From Paenibacillus protaetiae (GTDB lineage Bacteria > Bacillota > Bacilli > Paenibacillales > Paenibacillaceae): a DNA stretch of 64,000 nucleotides. The stretch is taken from positions 2,526,001 through 2,590,000 of the forward strand of contig NZ_CP035492.1 of the NCBI RefSeq assembly GCF_004135365.1. Direction: 5' to 3'. The translations under genes were made by a program, and so were the position numbers. The notes under the pieces are model-generated. The model was not told the DNA's origin, searched no databases, and saw nothing but the letters and a program-made list of their open reading frames with translations. Positions 54,085 through 62,992 of the stretch are shown piece by piece. Each line of letters opens with the position of its first letter. The stretch's first letter is position 1.

Positions 54085-55820
54085 CTATTTTTGCCCAAGT
54101 AAAGACCGGGCGACTTCATCTACGATTCGGTTAATGCCGGTTGGGCCGTAAGAGCCGATCCAGGTTGAAGCATCCACCGGATATACGCACCGCTTCTTCA
54201 CTGCGCTTAACGAGTTCCATACCGCGCTCCGCTGCATGTCGGTTACCTGCTCCTTGAACATGTCATTGCAAAGCACAAAATAATGGCTGGCACTCACCTC
54301 GGGCAGCGCATCAAGCGAGATATGATATGCCGTGTCGGGGACCGCGTCGCCCGTTAAATAAAACGGCGCAGGCAATCTCAAGTCTCCGTATAAAACCGCA
54401 CCCGTTCGATGCGCCGCCGTATGAAGGCGAATAAATGTATCCCGCGGACGTATTAAGGCGACATGCTGCCCTTGCAGCTTGTCGGCAAGCTCGGCAGACA
54501 ACCGCGTTGTCTTCTCGCGGTATGCCGATAAGACTTGCCCTGCCGCCTGCTGTTTCCCCGTAATGGCGCCAAAAATATTCAGTATGGTGCGCCAATCTTC
54601 ATTACGCTTGAACATAATAGTTGGGGCAAATTGGCTTAACCTCGCATAAAGTTTTTCGTGCAATTCCGTACAGACGATAAGATCCGGCTGCAGCGAAGCA
54701 ATGGCATCCATATTAGGCCGCTCGCAAGTTCCCAATACCGTAAATTCCCTATACTGATTCTGCCAATAATCAGGAAAGCAGATCGTATCGCCTCCAACCC
54801 CTACACTGCCTGCCGGCTGCTCATTCAGCGTAATCAGCTGGTCCGCATACTGAACATCAAGCACAGCGATACGCGCAGGCGGTTGCCGTAATCGAAGCAT
54901 TCCTTTTTCATGCGTAATGACTATCCCCTCGTTCGCCCCATCTCCGGCCAAATGCCCGGCAGCCCTTTGCGAAGACGGCAGCGCAAAACTTTGACCGGCA
55001 TTAAAGGAGCGCCGAAAATCCAGCGGAGCGGTCCCATAATATTTTTTGAACGCTCTGCTGAAATAATAGCTGTCATGATACCCGATGCTCTGCGCAATTT
55101 CTTGAATCGTTGCGGCAGTATTTTGCAGCAGCTGTACCGCATGGCTCATTCTGACCTTTATTACGTATTCCATAGGACCAAGCTGCATCTGCTGTTTAAA
55201 CCATCGCTGCAGCTGCCTTGGGCTGCAGTGCACAAGTTCTGCCATAAGCTCCAGCCTTAACGGTTCATCATAATGGGCATCAATGTGTTTCGTCACGATG
55301 CTCACCGCTTCTGAAGAAGTCTGATAGCCTTCCGTCTGCAGCTGCTTGAACAGCTCATAGAGCAAGCCTTGCAGAAGCACGTTGGCATGAAAGCTTTCGA
55401 GCCCTTGCCTCATGCTCCATTTGTCCTCAATCTGCTCCGCTGCCTGAAGATAGGACAAACGCTTGGGAGGGTTAAATCCAAATGCAAACTGAAAATGATC
55501 CTCCTGACGGGCAAATGACGATTTCCCAGCCGAATGTAAACGTTCGGCCTTATAGAAAATGACGATGTATTCAATCGGTTCCGTCACCGCCGCAAGCTCG
55601 ACCCTGCACCTCTGCCGGCATGGCACACAAAAAAGGACTTGACCGGATAAACATCTCCGTCAATAAACAGTTTCCCGTGCCCGCTGCTTACCAAAAACAG
55701 CATGTTCGACGCTAAACCTTCATGGCGAAAATATTGGCCTGCCGGTATTCGCTTTCGCTGAACATCCAGCAGCTTGATCGCCATATCGTTCCATAACGAT
55801 AACTGTTCCTGTAGTAACAT
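54085..55820 (-). pseudogene. Btr-like regulator: AraC HTH plus siderophore-binding domain, one-base frameshift
   Basis: Three parts in order: an AraC-type sensing domain (from MLLQEQLSLWNDMAIKLLDV, ATG 55820, nine bases after GGAG), an AraC double helix-turn-helix (MAELVHCSPRQLQRWFKQQM; EIAQSIGYHDSYYFSRAFKK), and a FhuD/TroA-type binding domain (IAVLDVQYADQLITLNEQ to the end). B. subtilis Btr has this layout and activates siderophore import when the Fe-siderophore binds. The frame breaks after VCHAGRGAG at a C/G run (55602-55604); one extra base joins it to VELAAVTEPIEYIVIFYKAE. A Fur-like box precedes it. The binding domain resembles the lipoprotein encoded upstream. Confidence 0.82.
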
Positions 55821-55885
55821 CCCACACATCTCCAAACCTATTTTCAACATGGAGCAGTATCCCTGCTTTTGGCTTTATTTTAATT

Positions 55886-55904
55886 GATAATGATTTTCAT
55901 AGTC
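55886..55904. promoter_or_regulatory. Fur-box candidate upstream of the Btr-like gene
   Basis: GATAATGATTTTCATAGTC matches the 19-base Fur consensus GATAATGATAATCATTATC at 15 positions; it lies about 66 bases upstream of the start. Confidence 0.6.
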
Positions 55905-55932
55905 AATTAAAAGCTCCTATTTTGTTAACAGG

Positions 55933-56682
55933 TTATAGTTTAGGACACTTCAGGCAATATTCCGGCGCCATTTGATAATAAAGGCAGCAAGTCAAACGCC
56001 TGCTTCGTCCGGTTACGTGCTGGCCTTCGCCTAATTCCGTGAAGGAGCTGAACGGATTTTTTCTCATGCCGAACAACTCGCCTGCTGAGCTTATAGCAAT
56101 AAAGTGAAAATCGTCGCGCATTCGCTGACGCAGCTCTTCATCTTTATCCTCAAGATCCGCATACACAGGCGCGATGCGTGCCATTACATTTTCCCACAAT
56201 ATCGCCATGGATACCGGACCTGCCGCTGCAACAGCCTTCATGACCGGAGTCAGGCGCTCGCGGAACAATTGCTGTACGATCTCTGCCCGCCACGATTCTC
56301 GGTTGCTTGCCTCCGGAGCCGTGACCTCCACCTCAGACAGCGTCATAAACGGAAAAGCAGTGCCGGCAGCGCGGGCGTCCTGATGGAATAAATGACAATG
56401 CTCAAGCTCAGCGCCAATCCCTTTATTGTACAAGGTCATGGCACTGAGCACCGGAGCGACAAGCAGGCTGGCTATTCTTTTTACAAGCATGGAGGAAGCG
56501 ACGCTCGTATTCGGGGCGCCGATATGTTCCATCAGCCATCCCAAATACGATTGGCATAACTCCCCTTCCAACAGCTCGCTTAAGGGCAGCGTCTTACGAT
56601 ATGGCCGAGGGACCTTGCCCATAGACAAATGATAATCGCCGGAAAGCTCTATCCAAGCGTCTGATGCCAGAAATGGGTTCAT
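55933..56682 (-). CDS. FhuF-like ferric siderophore reductase
   Basis: 249 residues. The C-terminal cysteine cluster CCLYYQMAPEYCLKC matches the two-plus-two Cys arrangement that holds a [2Fe-2S] cluster in FhuF-type reductases; the preceding FHFIAISSAGELFGMRKNP is family-like. It would reduce ferric iron from imported siderophores in the cytoplasm. The ATG lies 3 bases after the binding-protein stop, so the two genes are coupled. Confidence 0.8.
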   Translation of the reverse strand: MNPFLASDAWIELSGDYHLSMGKVPRPYRKTLPLSELLEGELCQSYLGWLMEHIGAPNTSVASSMLVKRIASLLVAPVLSAMTLYNKGIGAELEHCHLFHQDARAAGTAFPFMTLSEVEVTAPEASNRESWRAEIVQQLFRERLTPVMKAVAAAGPVSMAILWENVMARIAPVYADLEDKDEELRQRMRDDFHFIAISSAGELFGMRKNPFSSFTELGEGQHVTGRSRRLTCCLYYQMAPEYCLKCPKL

Positions 56683-56685
56683 CCT

Positions 56686-57696
56686 TTATTGCTGCCCCAG
56701 CAGAGCTTTCGCCGCTTGATCAATAATGAGGCTGTTCGCGATTGGACCATAATAAGCAATCCATAAGGTACTGTCGACTTCATAGACGCGATTGTTTTTC
56801 ACAGGATCCAGGGACTTCCATACTTTCGTATTTTTCAAATCCGCGACGGACTGCGCGAATAACGCATCCGATAATAAGAAATAGTGGTCAGCGCCAATTT
56901 CATTCATCGCTTCCAGCGAAATCTCATAGGCCGTGTCGTTAACCGCCGCAACCGATTCAGGAACGTTCAAACCCAAATCCGTGTACAGAATTGCGCCCGT
57001 GCGATGCAGAGGCGTATGGACCCGGATGCCTTCCGTTCTCGGGCGAATTAATGCGACAGTCTCGTTACCAAGCTTGGCGGCAATCTGCGCCTTCAGTTTG
57101 GACGCTTTCTCATCATAAGCTTGCTGAACAGCTTTCGCTTCAGCTTGCTTGCCCATAATTTTACCCATCGTTTCCAACGTCACACGCCAATCCTCATCGA
57201 AATCGAGAACGATGGTTGGGGCGATTTTGCTGACATTATCATAAAACTTTTCTTGAAAGTCCGTCATCAGAATCAAATCCGGCTTCAACGCCAGGATCGC
57301 TTCCAAATTCGGCTCATCCCGCGTGCCCAATACTTTCACATCTCCCAGCCGATCACTCAAATATTCGGGAAAATCGGTATCAGACCCTGCAGCTGTAACA
57401 CTACCCGCCGGCTGTTCGTTCAGCGCAACCAGCTGATCGACAAATTTCGTGTCCAGGACAGCAATAATCTCCGGTTTTTTCTCTAACGTATATTCACCCT
57501 TTAAATGCTTAATGGTCACTGGAAATGAGTTTTCGCCTTCAGGCTCCTTTGCAGTCTGAGCATCAGCTGACGGAGATGGCGATGGCGTGCTGCTTGGGGC
57601 GTTATCATTATTACTGCCCGTGCTGCAAGCTGTCAGCAAGAGCACAAAACACAATATAAGAACTGCAAATGGAGCTGATGTATGGAATTTCTTCAC
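56686..57696 (-). CDS. Iron-siderophore ABC transporter binding lipoprotein
   Basis: 336 residues from a GTG at 57696 (VKKFHTSAPFAVLILCFVLL), which has GAGGGG 7 bases upstream and gives a clean lipoprotein signal ending LTAC. The FhuD/FepB-type domain includes IIAVLDTKFVDQLVALNEQ, DVKVLGTRDEPNLEAILALK and ILMTDFQEKFYDNVSKIAPT. It delivers Fe-siderophore to a permease encoded elsewhere; none is here. A Fur box overlaps the region 27 bases upstream. Its domain is a clear paralogue of the C-terminal half of the Btr-like regulator. Confidence 0.9.
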   Translation of the reverse strand: MKKFHTSAPFAVLILCFVLLLTACSTGSNNDNAPSSTPSPSPSADAQTAKEPEGENSFPVTIKHLKGEYTLEKKPEIIAVLDTKFVDQLVALNEQPAGSVTAAGSDTDFPEYLSDRLGDVKVLGTRDEPNLEAILALKPDLILMTDFQEKFYDNVSKIAPTIVLDFDEDWRVTLETMGKIMGKQAEAKAVQQAYDEKASKLKAQIAAKLGNETVALIRPRTEGIRVHTPLHRTGAILYTDLGLNVPESVAAVNDTAYEISLEAMNEIGADHYFLLSDALFAQSVADLKNTKVWKSLDPVKNNRVYEVDSTLWIAYYGPIANSLIIDQAAKALLGQQ

Positions 57697-57722
57697 TTCT
57701 ATTCCCCTCTTCATCTTTTTCT

Positions 57723-57741
57723 GATAATGATTTTCATTACC
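57723..57741. promoter_or_regulatory. Fur box upstream of the siderophore-binding gene
   Basis: GATAATGATTTTCATTACC matches the 19-base Fur consensus at 16 positions and lies 27 bases from the GTG start, positioned to repress the binding-protein/FhuF operon when iron is plentiful. Confidence 0.75.
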
Positions 57742-57830
57742 AGTCATGATTATACTTTAAATTCTTCTCTTTTCAATGAAGGTTTGCGACAGAGCGCTTA
57801 TCCTTTTGCGACAAATCCAATTCTGAAATA

Positions 57831-57872
57831 AAAAAGAACCCCAGCATCTCGGAACAAGACGCTAGAGTTCTT
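57831..57872 (-). terminator. Probable terminator downstream of the alpha-glucosidase
   Basis: AAGAAC...GTTCTT arms with inner GC pairing; five to six T follow on the minus strand. It lies about 140 bases after the glucosidase stop. The bases between show no complete gene. Confidence 0.55.
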
Positions 57873-58009
57873 AACAATCTTCAAAATACTATTCTTATCA
57901 CTTACGCCGTGCGAATCTCTGACACCTGCTTCGCCGGGTTTATCTTCTGATGGTCCGAATCACTTGAACCTTACCAGTACGCTCAACTTCACGCCATTCC
58001 TTATCCCGT

Positions 58010-59680
58010 TTACTTCAAAAGGTATACTCTTGTTTCATAAGGCTTCAGCGTACCTTCTTTTCTTAGCTTCTGGTCTTGTACCTCATAGTTATGAAGAACA
58101 AGCTGAGAGGATCGGCAGCTGACACTCGCCGGGACCTTAAATCTGGTCTCTTTATTCGAAAAGTTATTGATGACTAAAGCCTTTTTGCTGCCCAGCGTGC
58201 GGGTATAAACAAACAGCCGGGAGTGATTAGGCAACAGCAAGTGATACGAGCCATAAACGAATACCGGATTTTGTTTCCGTAAACGAATCAATTGTTTATA
58301 AAAGTTCAAGATGGAATCCGGGTCGTCCAATTGCTGGGCAACGTTGATCGTAGAATAATTCGGATTGACCTTCAGCCATGTCTGATCTGCAGCGGTGAAG
58401 CCCGCCATCGGTTCAGCCGACCACTGCATCGGCGTGCGGGAATTGTCACGGCCTTGCTTCCAGATAACCTGCATAATTTCATCATGCGGACGGCCTTTGG
58501 CGGATTCAATCTGATAATAGTTGATCATTCCTACGTCGTTGTAATCCTCAATCGACGGGAACTGGACATTCGTCATGCCGATTTCCTGCCCTTGATAAAT
58601 GAAAGGAGTTCCTTTCATTAAGAAGTATAAAGCACCAAGCATTTTGGCGCTTTCCTTCCAATAGCTGCGATCGTCTCCCCACGTCGACACCCTGCGCGGC
58701 TGATCATGGTTTTCAATAAATAACGCGTTCCATCCTCTTCCGTCCAAACCGGTTTGCCACTTCGACAAATTTTTCTTTAATGCGCGTACGTCAACCGCTC
58801 CGTCGGCATCCTTTTCCCAAAGGCCTAAAAACTCGAACTGAAAAATCATATTGAAGTAGCCGTTCTCTTCTCCGACCCATTTGTCCGCGTCCTCAAGCCC
58901 GACGCCATTGGCCTCGCCAACGGTCATCACGTCATAATTTTTGATCGTCTTTTGCGAGAATTCAGTCAGAAACTCGTCGATCCCGTCAACGTTCATCATT
59001 TTAGGGAAACATGGAACAACGTCTAAGTTATCCGGATTTGGCATATCCGTTAAGCCCGGCTCTTTTTTAATATGCGAAATGGCATCAACGCGGAAACCAT
59101 CGATCCCTTTCTCCAGCCACCAGTTGACCATATCGTACAAAGCATTGCGCACATCGGGATTTTCCCAGTTCAGATCCGGCTGCCGCTGCGAAAAGATGTG
59201 CATAAAATATTGCCCCGTCGCTTCATCATATTTCCACGCCGGACCGCTGAAGATCGATTCCCAATTGTTTGGTTCCTTGCCATCCTTGCCGTCCCGCCAA
59301 ATGTACCAATCCCGTTTCGGATTGTGAATAGAGGACCGGGATTCAATGAACCAAGGATGCTCGTCGCTTGTATGATTAATGACCAAGTCCAGAATTAATT
59401 TCATCCCGCGCTGATGCACTTGATCCAACAGCTCGTCAAAATCAGCCATTGTCCCGAAATCGTCCATAATATCCTGATAATCCGAAATATCGTAACCGTT
59501 ATCGTCGTTTGGCGATTTATACATCGGACAAATCCATATTACGTCTATTCCTAACTCTTTCAAATAATCCAGCTTGGAGATCACGCCTTGAATATCGCCA
59601 ATGCCGTCTCCGTTCTGATCCATGAAGCTTCTCGGATAAACTTGATAAGCAACGCTTTCTTTCCACCACTGTTTGTTCAC
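58010..59680 (-). CDS. malL: Oligo-1,6-glucosidase/alpha-glucosidase, GH13
   Basis: 556 residues from a GTG at 59680 (VNKQWWKESVAYQVYPRSF) with GGAGG 8 bases upstream; an ATG five codons earlier overlaps that site. GH13 subfamily 31-type regions: DLVINHTSDEH, GFRVDAI (nucleophile Asp), VGEANGV (acid/base Glu) and ENHDQPR, followed by the C-terminal beta domain. It splits isomaltose, maltose or similar alpha-glucosides in the cytoplasm. It follows the LacI regulator with a 51-base gap and shares its promoter. Confidence 0.9.
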   Translation of the reverse strand: MNKQWWKESVAYQVYPRSFMDQNGDGIGDIQGVISKLDYLKELGIDVIWICPMYKSPNDDNGYDISDYQDIMDDFGTMADFDELLDQVHQRGMKLILDLVINHTSDEHPWFIESRSSIHNPKRDWYIWRDGKDGKEPNNWESIFSGPAWKYDEATGQYFMHIFSQRQPDLNWENPDVRNALYDMVNWWLEKGIDGFRVDAISHIKKEPGLTDMPNPDNLDVVPCFPKMMNVDGIDEFLTEFSQKTIKNYDVMTVGEANGVGLEDADKWVGEENGYFNMIFQFEFLGLWEKDADGAVDVRALKKNLSKWQTGLDGRGWNALFIENHDQPRRVSTWGDDRSYWKESAKMLGALYFLMKGTPFIYQGQEIGMTNVQFPSIEDYNDVGMINYYQIESAKGRPHDEIMQVIWKQGRDNSRTPMQWSAEPMAGFTAADQTWLKVNPNYSTINVAQQLDDPDSILNFYKQLIRLRKQNPVFVYGSYHLLLPNHSRLFVYTRTLGSKKALVINNFSNKETRFKVPASVSCRSSQLVLHNYEVQDQKLRKEGTLKPYETRVYLLK

Positions 59681-59731
59681 TCTCTTAACCTCCATAATTT
59701 ATATAAATTGTACCTGTTGATGCTGGTGTTC

Positions 59732-60757
59732 TTACTGCTGAATAAATGGAATCGTTGACTCTCTTTCCCGAATCACCGTCGGGATAATAATGCTTTTTTT
59801 AAACTGGGAAGGGTCTTTAATTTCCTCGATCAAACATCTGGCCGATTCATAGCCTAACTGGAAAATTTGCGTATCTACCGATGTGAGAGCAGGGCTAGAG
59901 AACTGCGCCACCATCGTATTATTAAAACTAATCAGACTGACCTCATTCGGCACCTGCACATGCCTCTCTCTTAACACCAGCAAAACATGAAGCGCCGTTA
60001 AATCGTCTATTACAACAATCCCGGTTGGCGGCGCCTCCAAATCCATGAGCTCATGAACAGCATTGCGGATAAAATCCGGCGATTCCGGGTTTTTCATATA
60101 ATCCCCGGACATATCCAGCTGATTGAACAGAACCGCCTCTTTAAAGCCTTGCAGCCGGTATTTCGCGACTTCAAACGTCAGCGGCCCGCCAATATAACCG
60201 ATTGTTTTACGGCCTTGTTCGATTAGAAACTCAGCAGCCTCCCTGGCCGCTTTCACATTATCATTGTCCACATAGGTCACGCTTTCCGCGTTGCCATAAG
60301 GTTTGCCAATCACGACAAAAGGAATGCCGCTTTCAATCAGATAAGGAACGACTTTATCCTTTTGCTTGGAGTAGGATACGATGATCCCGTCGACCCTTTT
60401 ACCGCGAACCATGTTGACCGTATCTTGAAAAATAGCCTCCTCCGAATCGCCTGTTGTCAGGCAAATGCTGAAACCCTGCTTATGACACCAAGCGCTTATG
60501 CCCCGCAAAACCTCAGGAAAAAACGGATCATGCAGCGATTCGCCGGCAGAACTCTTCATGACGATTCCAATGGTCTTCGTGGATTGCCGGACCAAATTAC
60601 GAGCGTTCTGGTTGATATGGAATCCCAGTTCTTCCATCACGATGCGTACCTTCTGCTTCGTTTCTTCACTAATCTTCGAGCTGTTTGAAACCACTCGCGA
60701 TACGGTAGATGCTGAAACGCCTGCTTGTTTGGCGACCTCTTTAATGGTGACTTTCAT
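59732..60757 (-). CDS. LacI-family transcription repressor
   Basis: 341 residues from the ATG at 60757 (MKVTIKEVAKQAGVSASTVS), with GAGGTGA 6 bases upstream; a longer in-frame start adds 31 unrelated residues. N-terminal LacI helix-turn-helix, hinge, and a periplasmic-binding-like sensor domain (KTIGIVMKSS, DGIIVSYSKQ, TIGYIGGP, EVSLISFNNT, LTSVDTQIFQLGYES). It very likely controls its own operon with the alpha-glucosidase through the two operators upstream, with a maltose- or isomaltose-like inducer (inference). Confidence 0.9.
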   Translation of the reverse strand: MKVTIKEVAKQAGVSASTVSRVVSNSSKISEETKQKVRIVMEELGFHINQNARNLVRQSTKTIGIVMKSSAGESLHDPFFPEVLRGISAWCHKQGFSICLTTGDSEEAIFQDTVNMVRGKRVDGIIVSYSKQKDKVVPYLIESGIPFVVIGKPYGNAESVTYVDNDNVKAAREAAEFLIEQGRKTIGYIGGPLTFEVAKYRLQGFKEAVLFNQLDMSGDYMKNPESPDFIRNAVHELMDLEAPPTGIVVIDDLTALHVLLVLRERHVQVPNEVSLISFNNTMVAQFSSPALTSVDTQIFQLGYESARCLIEEIKDPSQFKKSIIIPTVIRERESTIPFIQQ

Positions 60758-60882
60758 GTACTTCACCTCTTTGCATTTGGGATGAACGTTTGAAGCGGCA
60801 GCTGAGCAAAAGCAAAGAAACATCCCTGGAATGAAATGCATATTTTGCAAATCGCTGCGCAGTTTGTTATAGGATAAGAATG

Positions 60883-60896
60883 TGCAATCGTTTGCA
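60883..60896. promoter_or_regulatory. LacI-type operator, promoter-distal
   Basis: TGCAATCGTTTGCA, a TGCAAnCGnTTGCA palindrome, lies about 126 bases before the repressor start and downstream of the predicted start site. Confidence 0.75.
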
Positions 60897-60981
60897 CGAA
60901 AACAATTGTAACCATGATTATTGCGACGGCAACTGTAATTGTTCCATCCGGTATCTTCAAAACTATAACATTGTATAAGTC

Positions 60982-61010
60982 ATTATAATTTTATTTGCCC
61001 ATCAATGCAA
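60982..61010 (-). promoter_or_regulatory. Sigma-A promoter of the lacI-malL operon
   Basis: -35 TTGCAT (61010-61005), 17 bases, -10 TATAAT (60987-60982) on the minus strand. The -35 box lies inside the upstream operator. A weaker alternative (TTGCCG, 16 bases, TACAAT) lies just before the distal operator. Confidence 0.75.
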
Positions 61011-61019
61011 TCGTTTGCA
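61006..61019. promoter_or_regulatory. LacI-type operator, overlapping the -35 box
   Basis: TGCAATCGTTTGCA, identical to the copy at 60883-60896; centres are 123 bases apart. Repressor binding here would block RNA polymerase directly. Confidence 0.8.
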
Positions 61020-61103
61020 CGAATTGATCCAAATAGTTGCAATACAGATTTTATACATGTTCTGCTTTCATTTGTCTTACAGCGACTGTGTACAAAAAAT
61101 TGT

Positions 61104-61196
61104 TCATCGCGTATTTCGCTCGGGGGCATCACTAATCGTGCATTCTACTTCCTTGCTGAGAGCTTCAAGCTCCTGCATTACCATTTCAATATTCAT
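61104..61196 (-). pseudogene. Possible N-terminal remnant of a DNA alkylation repair protein
   Basis: A 30-codon frame starts MNIEMVMQELEALSKE, which resembles the N-terminus of AlkD-type DNA alkylation repair proteins, then diverges and stops. The ribosome binding site spacing is poor. It may be noise. The rest of 61020-61248 shows nothing else. Confidence 0.3.
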
Positions 61197-61248
61197 TGTT
61201 TAATTTAAACACTCCCTTCTGTGGCAGTCGTTAACATAATATAGCAAG

Positions 61249-61289
61249 CAACAGCCCTCCGCCGCCGATAAGGCGGTAGAGGGCTGTTC
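61249..61289. terminator. GC-rich hairpin downstream of the DUF4256 gene
   Basis: ACAGCCCT/AGGGCTGT arms with inner CCGCC/GGCGG pairing. No long T-run on either side, so the terminator call is tentative. Confidence 0.4.
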
Positions 61290-61367
61290 TGTTGCTGTGT
61301 ATAGTGAAAATTAAGGCTTAGACGAAACAGGATTCCTCAATCCCATTTCACCACTTTATAATAGAAT

Positions 61368-61934
61368 TTAAACCGTGAGCGAACCACGGAACCCTCTGGC
61401 GCCATAATAGGATTCCGCACCGTTATGATACACGAAGACAGTTCCGTAGCGGAAATCAGCAAAGATAGCACCACCGAGTTTTCTAATCTCAGAAGGTGTT
61501 TTCAACCAACTCGATGTTTTCGTATCGAATTGTCCAAGCTTCTGCAGCTCCCGATACTGTTCTTCTGTCAAAAGCTCAATGCCCATGGCAGCCGCCATAT
61601 GGATAGCACTATTCTTCGGTTTATGCTCCTTCCTTGACTCCAGCGCTTCATTATCGTAACAAACGCTTCTGCGGCCACTAGGACTTTCAACCGAACAGTC
61701 ATAAAAAATATATTCACCCGTCGCTTCAGCATAGCCAACAACATCTGGTTCACCGCCGGTTCTTTCCATTTCGTGAAGTGACCATAGTTTTTCAGCATTA
61801 GCTTCCAGCTTTGCTTGTACTCCAGCCCATTCAATACCTTTATGACGGTTCATGTTTTTCTCAAAACGAACTTTCCATACGTGGAATAACTCTTCGCGTT
61901 GTTCCGGTGACAACTCGCCTTTTTCATGTTCCAT
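61368..61934 (-). CDS. DUF4256 domain protein
   Basis: 188 residues from ATG 61934 (MEHEKGELSPEQREELFHVW), which has GAGAGG about 10 bases upstream; an earlier ATG 13 codons before is possible. It follows DUF4256 over its full length: MERTGGEPDVVGYAEATGEY, IFYDCSVESPSGRRSVCYDN, AAAMGIELLTEEQYRELQ, and the ending FVYHNGAESYYGARGFRGSL. No signal peptide. Function unknown. Confidence 0.85.
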   Translation of the reverse strand: MEHEKGELSPEQREELFHVWKVRFEKNMNRHKGIEWAGVQAKLEANAEKLWSLHEMERTGGEPDVVGYAEATGEYIFYDCSVESPSGRRSVCYDNEALESRKEHKPKNSAIHMAAAMGIELLTEEQYRELQKLGQFDTKTSSWLKTPSEIRKLGGAIFADFRYGTVFVYHNGAESYYGARGFRGSLTV

Positions 61935-62026
61935 AATGAATAAACCTCTCATTGGAATTTTTTGATATTTCATATACGCCTTGGACGAATGAAAAACATA
62001 ATTTATTTAAGCGAACCTGTCACAAA

Positions 62027-62072
62027 TCATTTTCGATCCATCCATACCACCGACTCCACATGGCTTGAGTGT
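62027..62072 (-). pseudogene. 3' end of a second RumA/RlmD-like methyltransferase gene
   Basis: Fifteen codons read HSSHVESVVWMDRK then stop, matching the C-terminus of RumA-family methyltransferases; AGCCATGTGGAGTCGGT is identical to the same position in the intact rlmD of this window. Everything upstream has been replaced by a serine recombinase, so this is an attachment-site scar. Confidence 0.75.
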
Positions 62073-62085
62073 CGGTCACTGTATA

Positions 62086-62941
62086 TTAAGCCGTAAGAAG
62101 AGCGGTGGCGGCAAACTTGTAATGAATGTTTACCGAACCATCCGCTTGAACTTCAATCCTATCAACCAAACGATGCACCATTTCAGGAGTAAGTTCCTTA
62201 AGCTTCATGAATTGCTTGAGTTCTTTCTTCAACCGAGCAATACTTTCCCCTGTACTTTTATTCCCTTGTTGAGACTGGAAGCCTTTTAACTGCTCCTGTA
62301 GGCTATACAGTTCAGCATTGCCGCTTTCCGTTGCTTCCTTATACTCTATCTCAGTAATCGTACCGCTCGCCAACAGTCTGATTAAGCCTGTCTTTTGTTC
62401 TTTCAATTTTTCAATACGTCTTTGTAAAGACTGTATTTGCTTCTCTGTCTGCTTTCTTGCTTGTTGGCTCTTTACCTCAAGCCGCCCCATAATCTCGTTT
62501 TCATTAAGACTCTCAGCACTGTTACGAATATCGGTCAAGACAACCTCAATGAGTTCCTTTTCCTTCACGCTATGCTGACTACAAACGTACTTCCCATGCT
62601 TATAGTAGTTGCCACAAACATAGCCTTTACGGTAATGGACGTACCATAGAGCCTTCCCACAATCTGCACAGAAAAGGTAGTTTGTAAACAGGTGCTTCTT
62701 TGCCTTGGGCTTTGCAATTTGTCGCTTTCGCCCCTCCATGTACTGTTGTACAGCTTCAAAGTCTTCTCTTGAAATTATGGCTTGGTGGGCATTTTCGGTA
62801 ATGATTTGTCAATCCCTTGGGATTTCTTCACGTACCTTTGACGTAACGCTAACGGTTGTCTGCCTTCCTTGAACCAAGTCACCAACATAATGAGGGTTAG
62901 TCAAGATTTTCTTGATAGAAGCGGTTAAACACCCGAATTTT
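62086..62941 (-). pseudogene. Large serine recombinase, truncated and interrupted
   Basis: The C-terminal part is clear: zinc ribbon (LFCADCGKALW, then GKYVCSQHSV), a long coiled coil (about EVKSQQARKQTEKQIQSLQ onward) and a C-terminal domain ending at 62086. Upstream the same frame reads KKILTNPHYVGDLVQGRQ but a TGA replaces the Trp codon in IPRDxQIITENAHQ near 62811. The N-terminal catalytic resolvase domain is absent because an IS3-family element abuts at about 62941. Such recombinases integrate conjugative or phage-like elements. This copy is inactive. Confidence 0.85.
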
Positions 62942-62992
62942 TGAGTCTACGTCACTTAATCAGCTACTATCATAGTTTCTCTTTCTTTTTCC

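Noticed and set aside
57880-58009. Short minus-strand frame reading KEWREVERTGKVQVIRTIRR
   Set aside because: No start or ribosome binding site and no family recognised; too little to call a gene or remnant.
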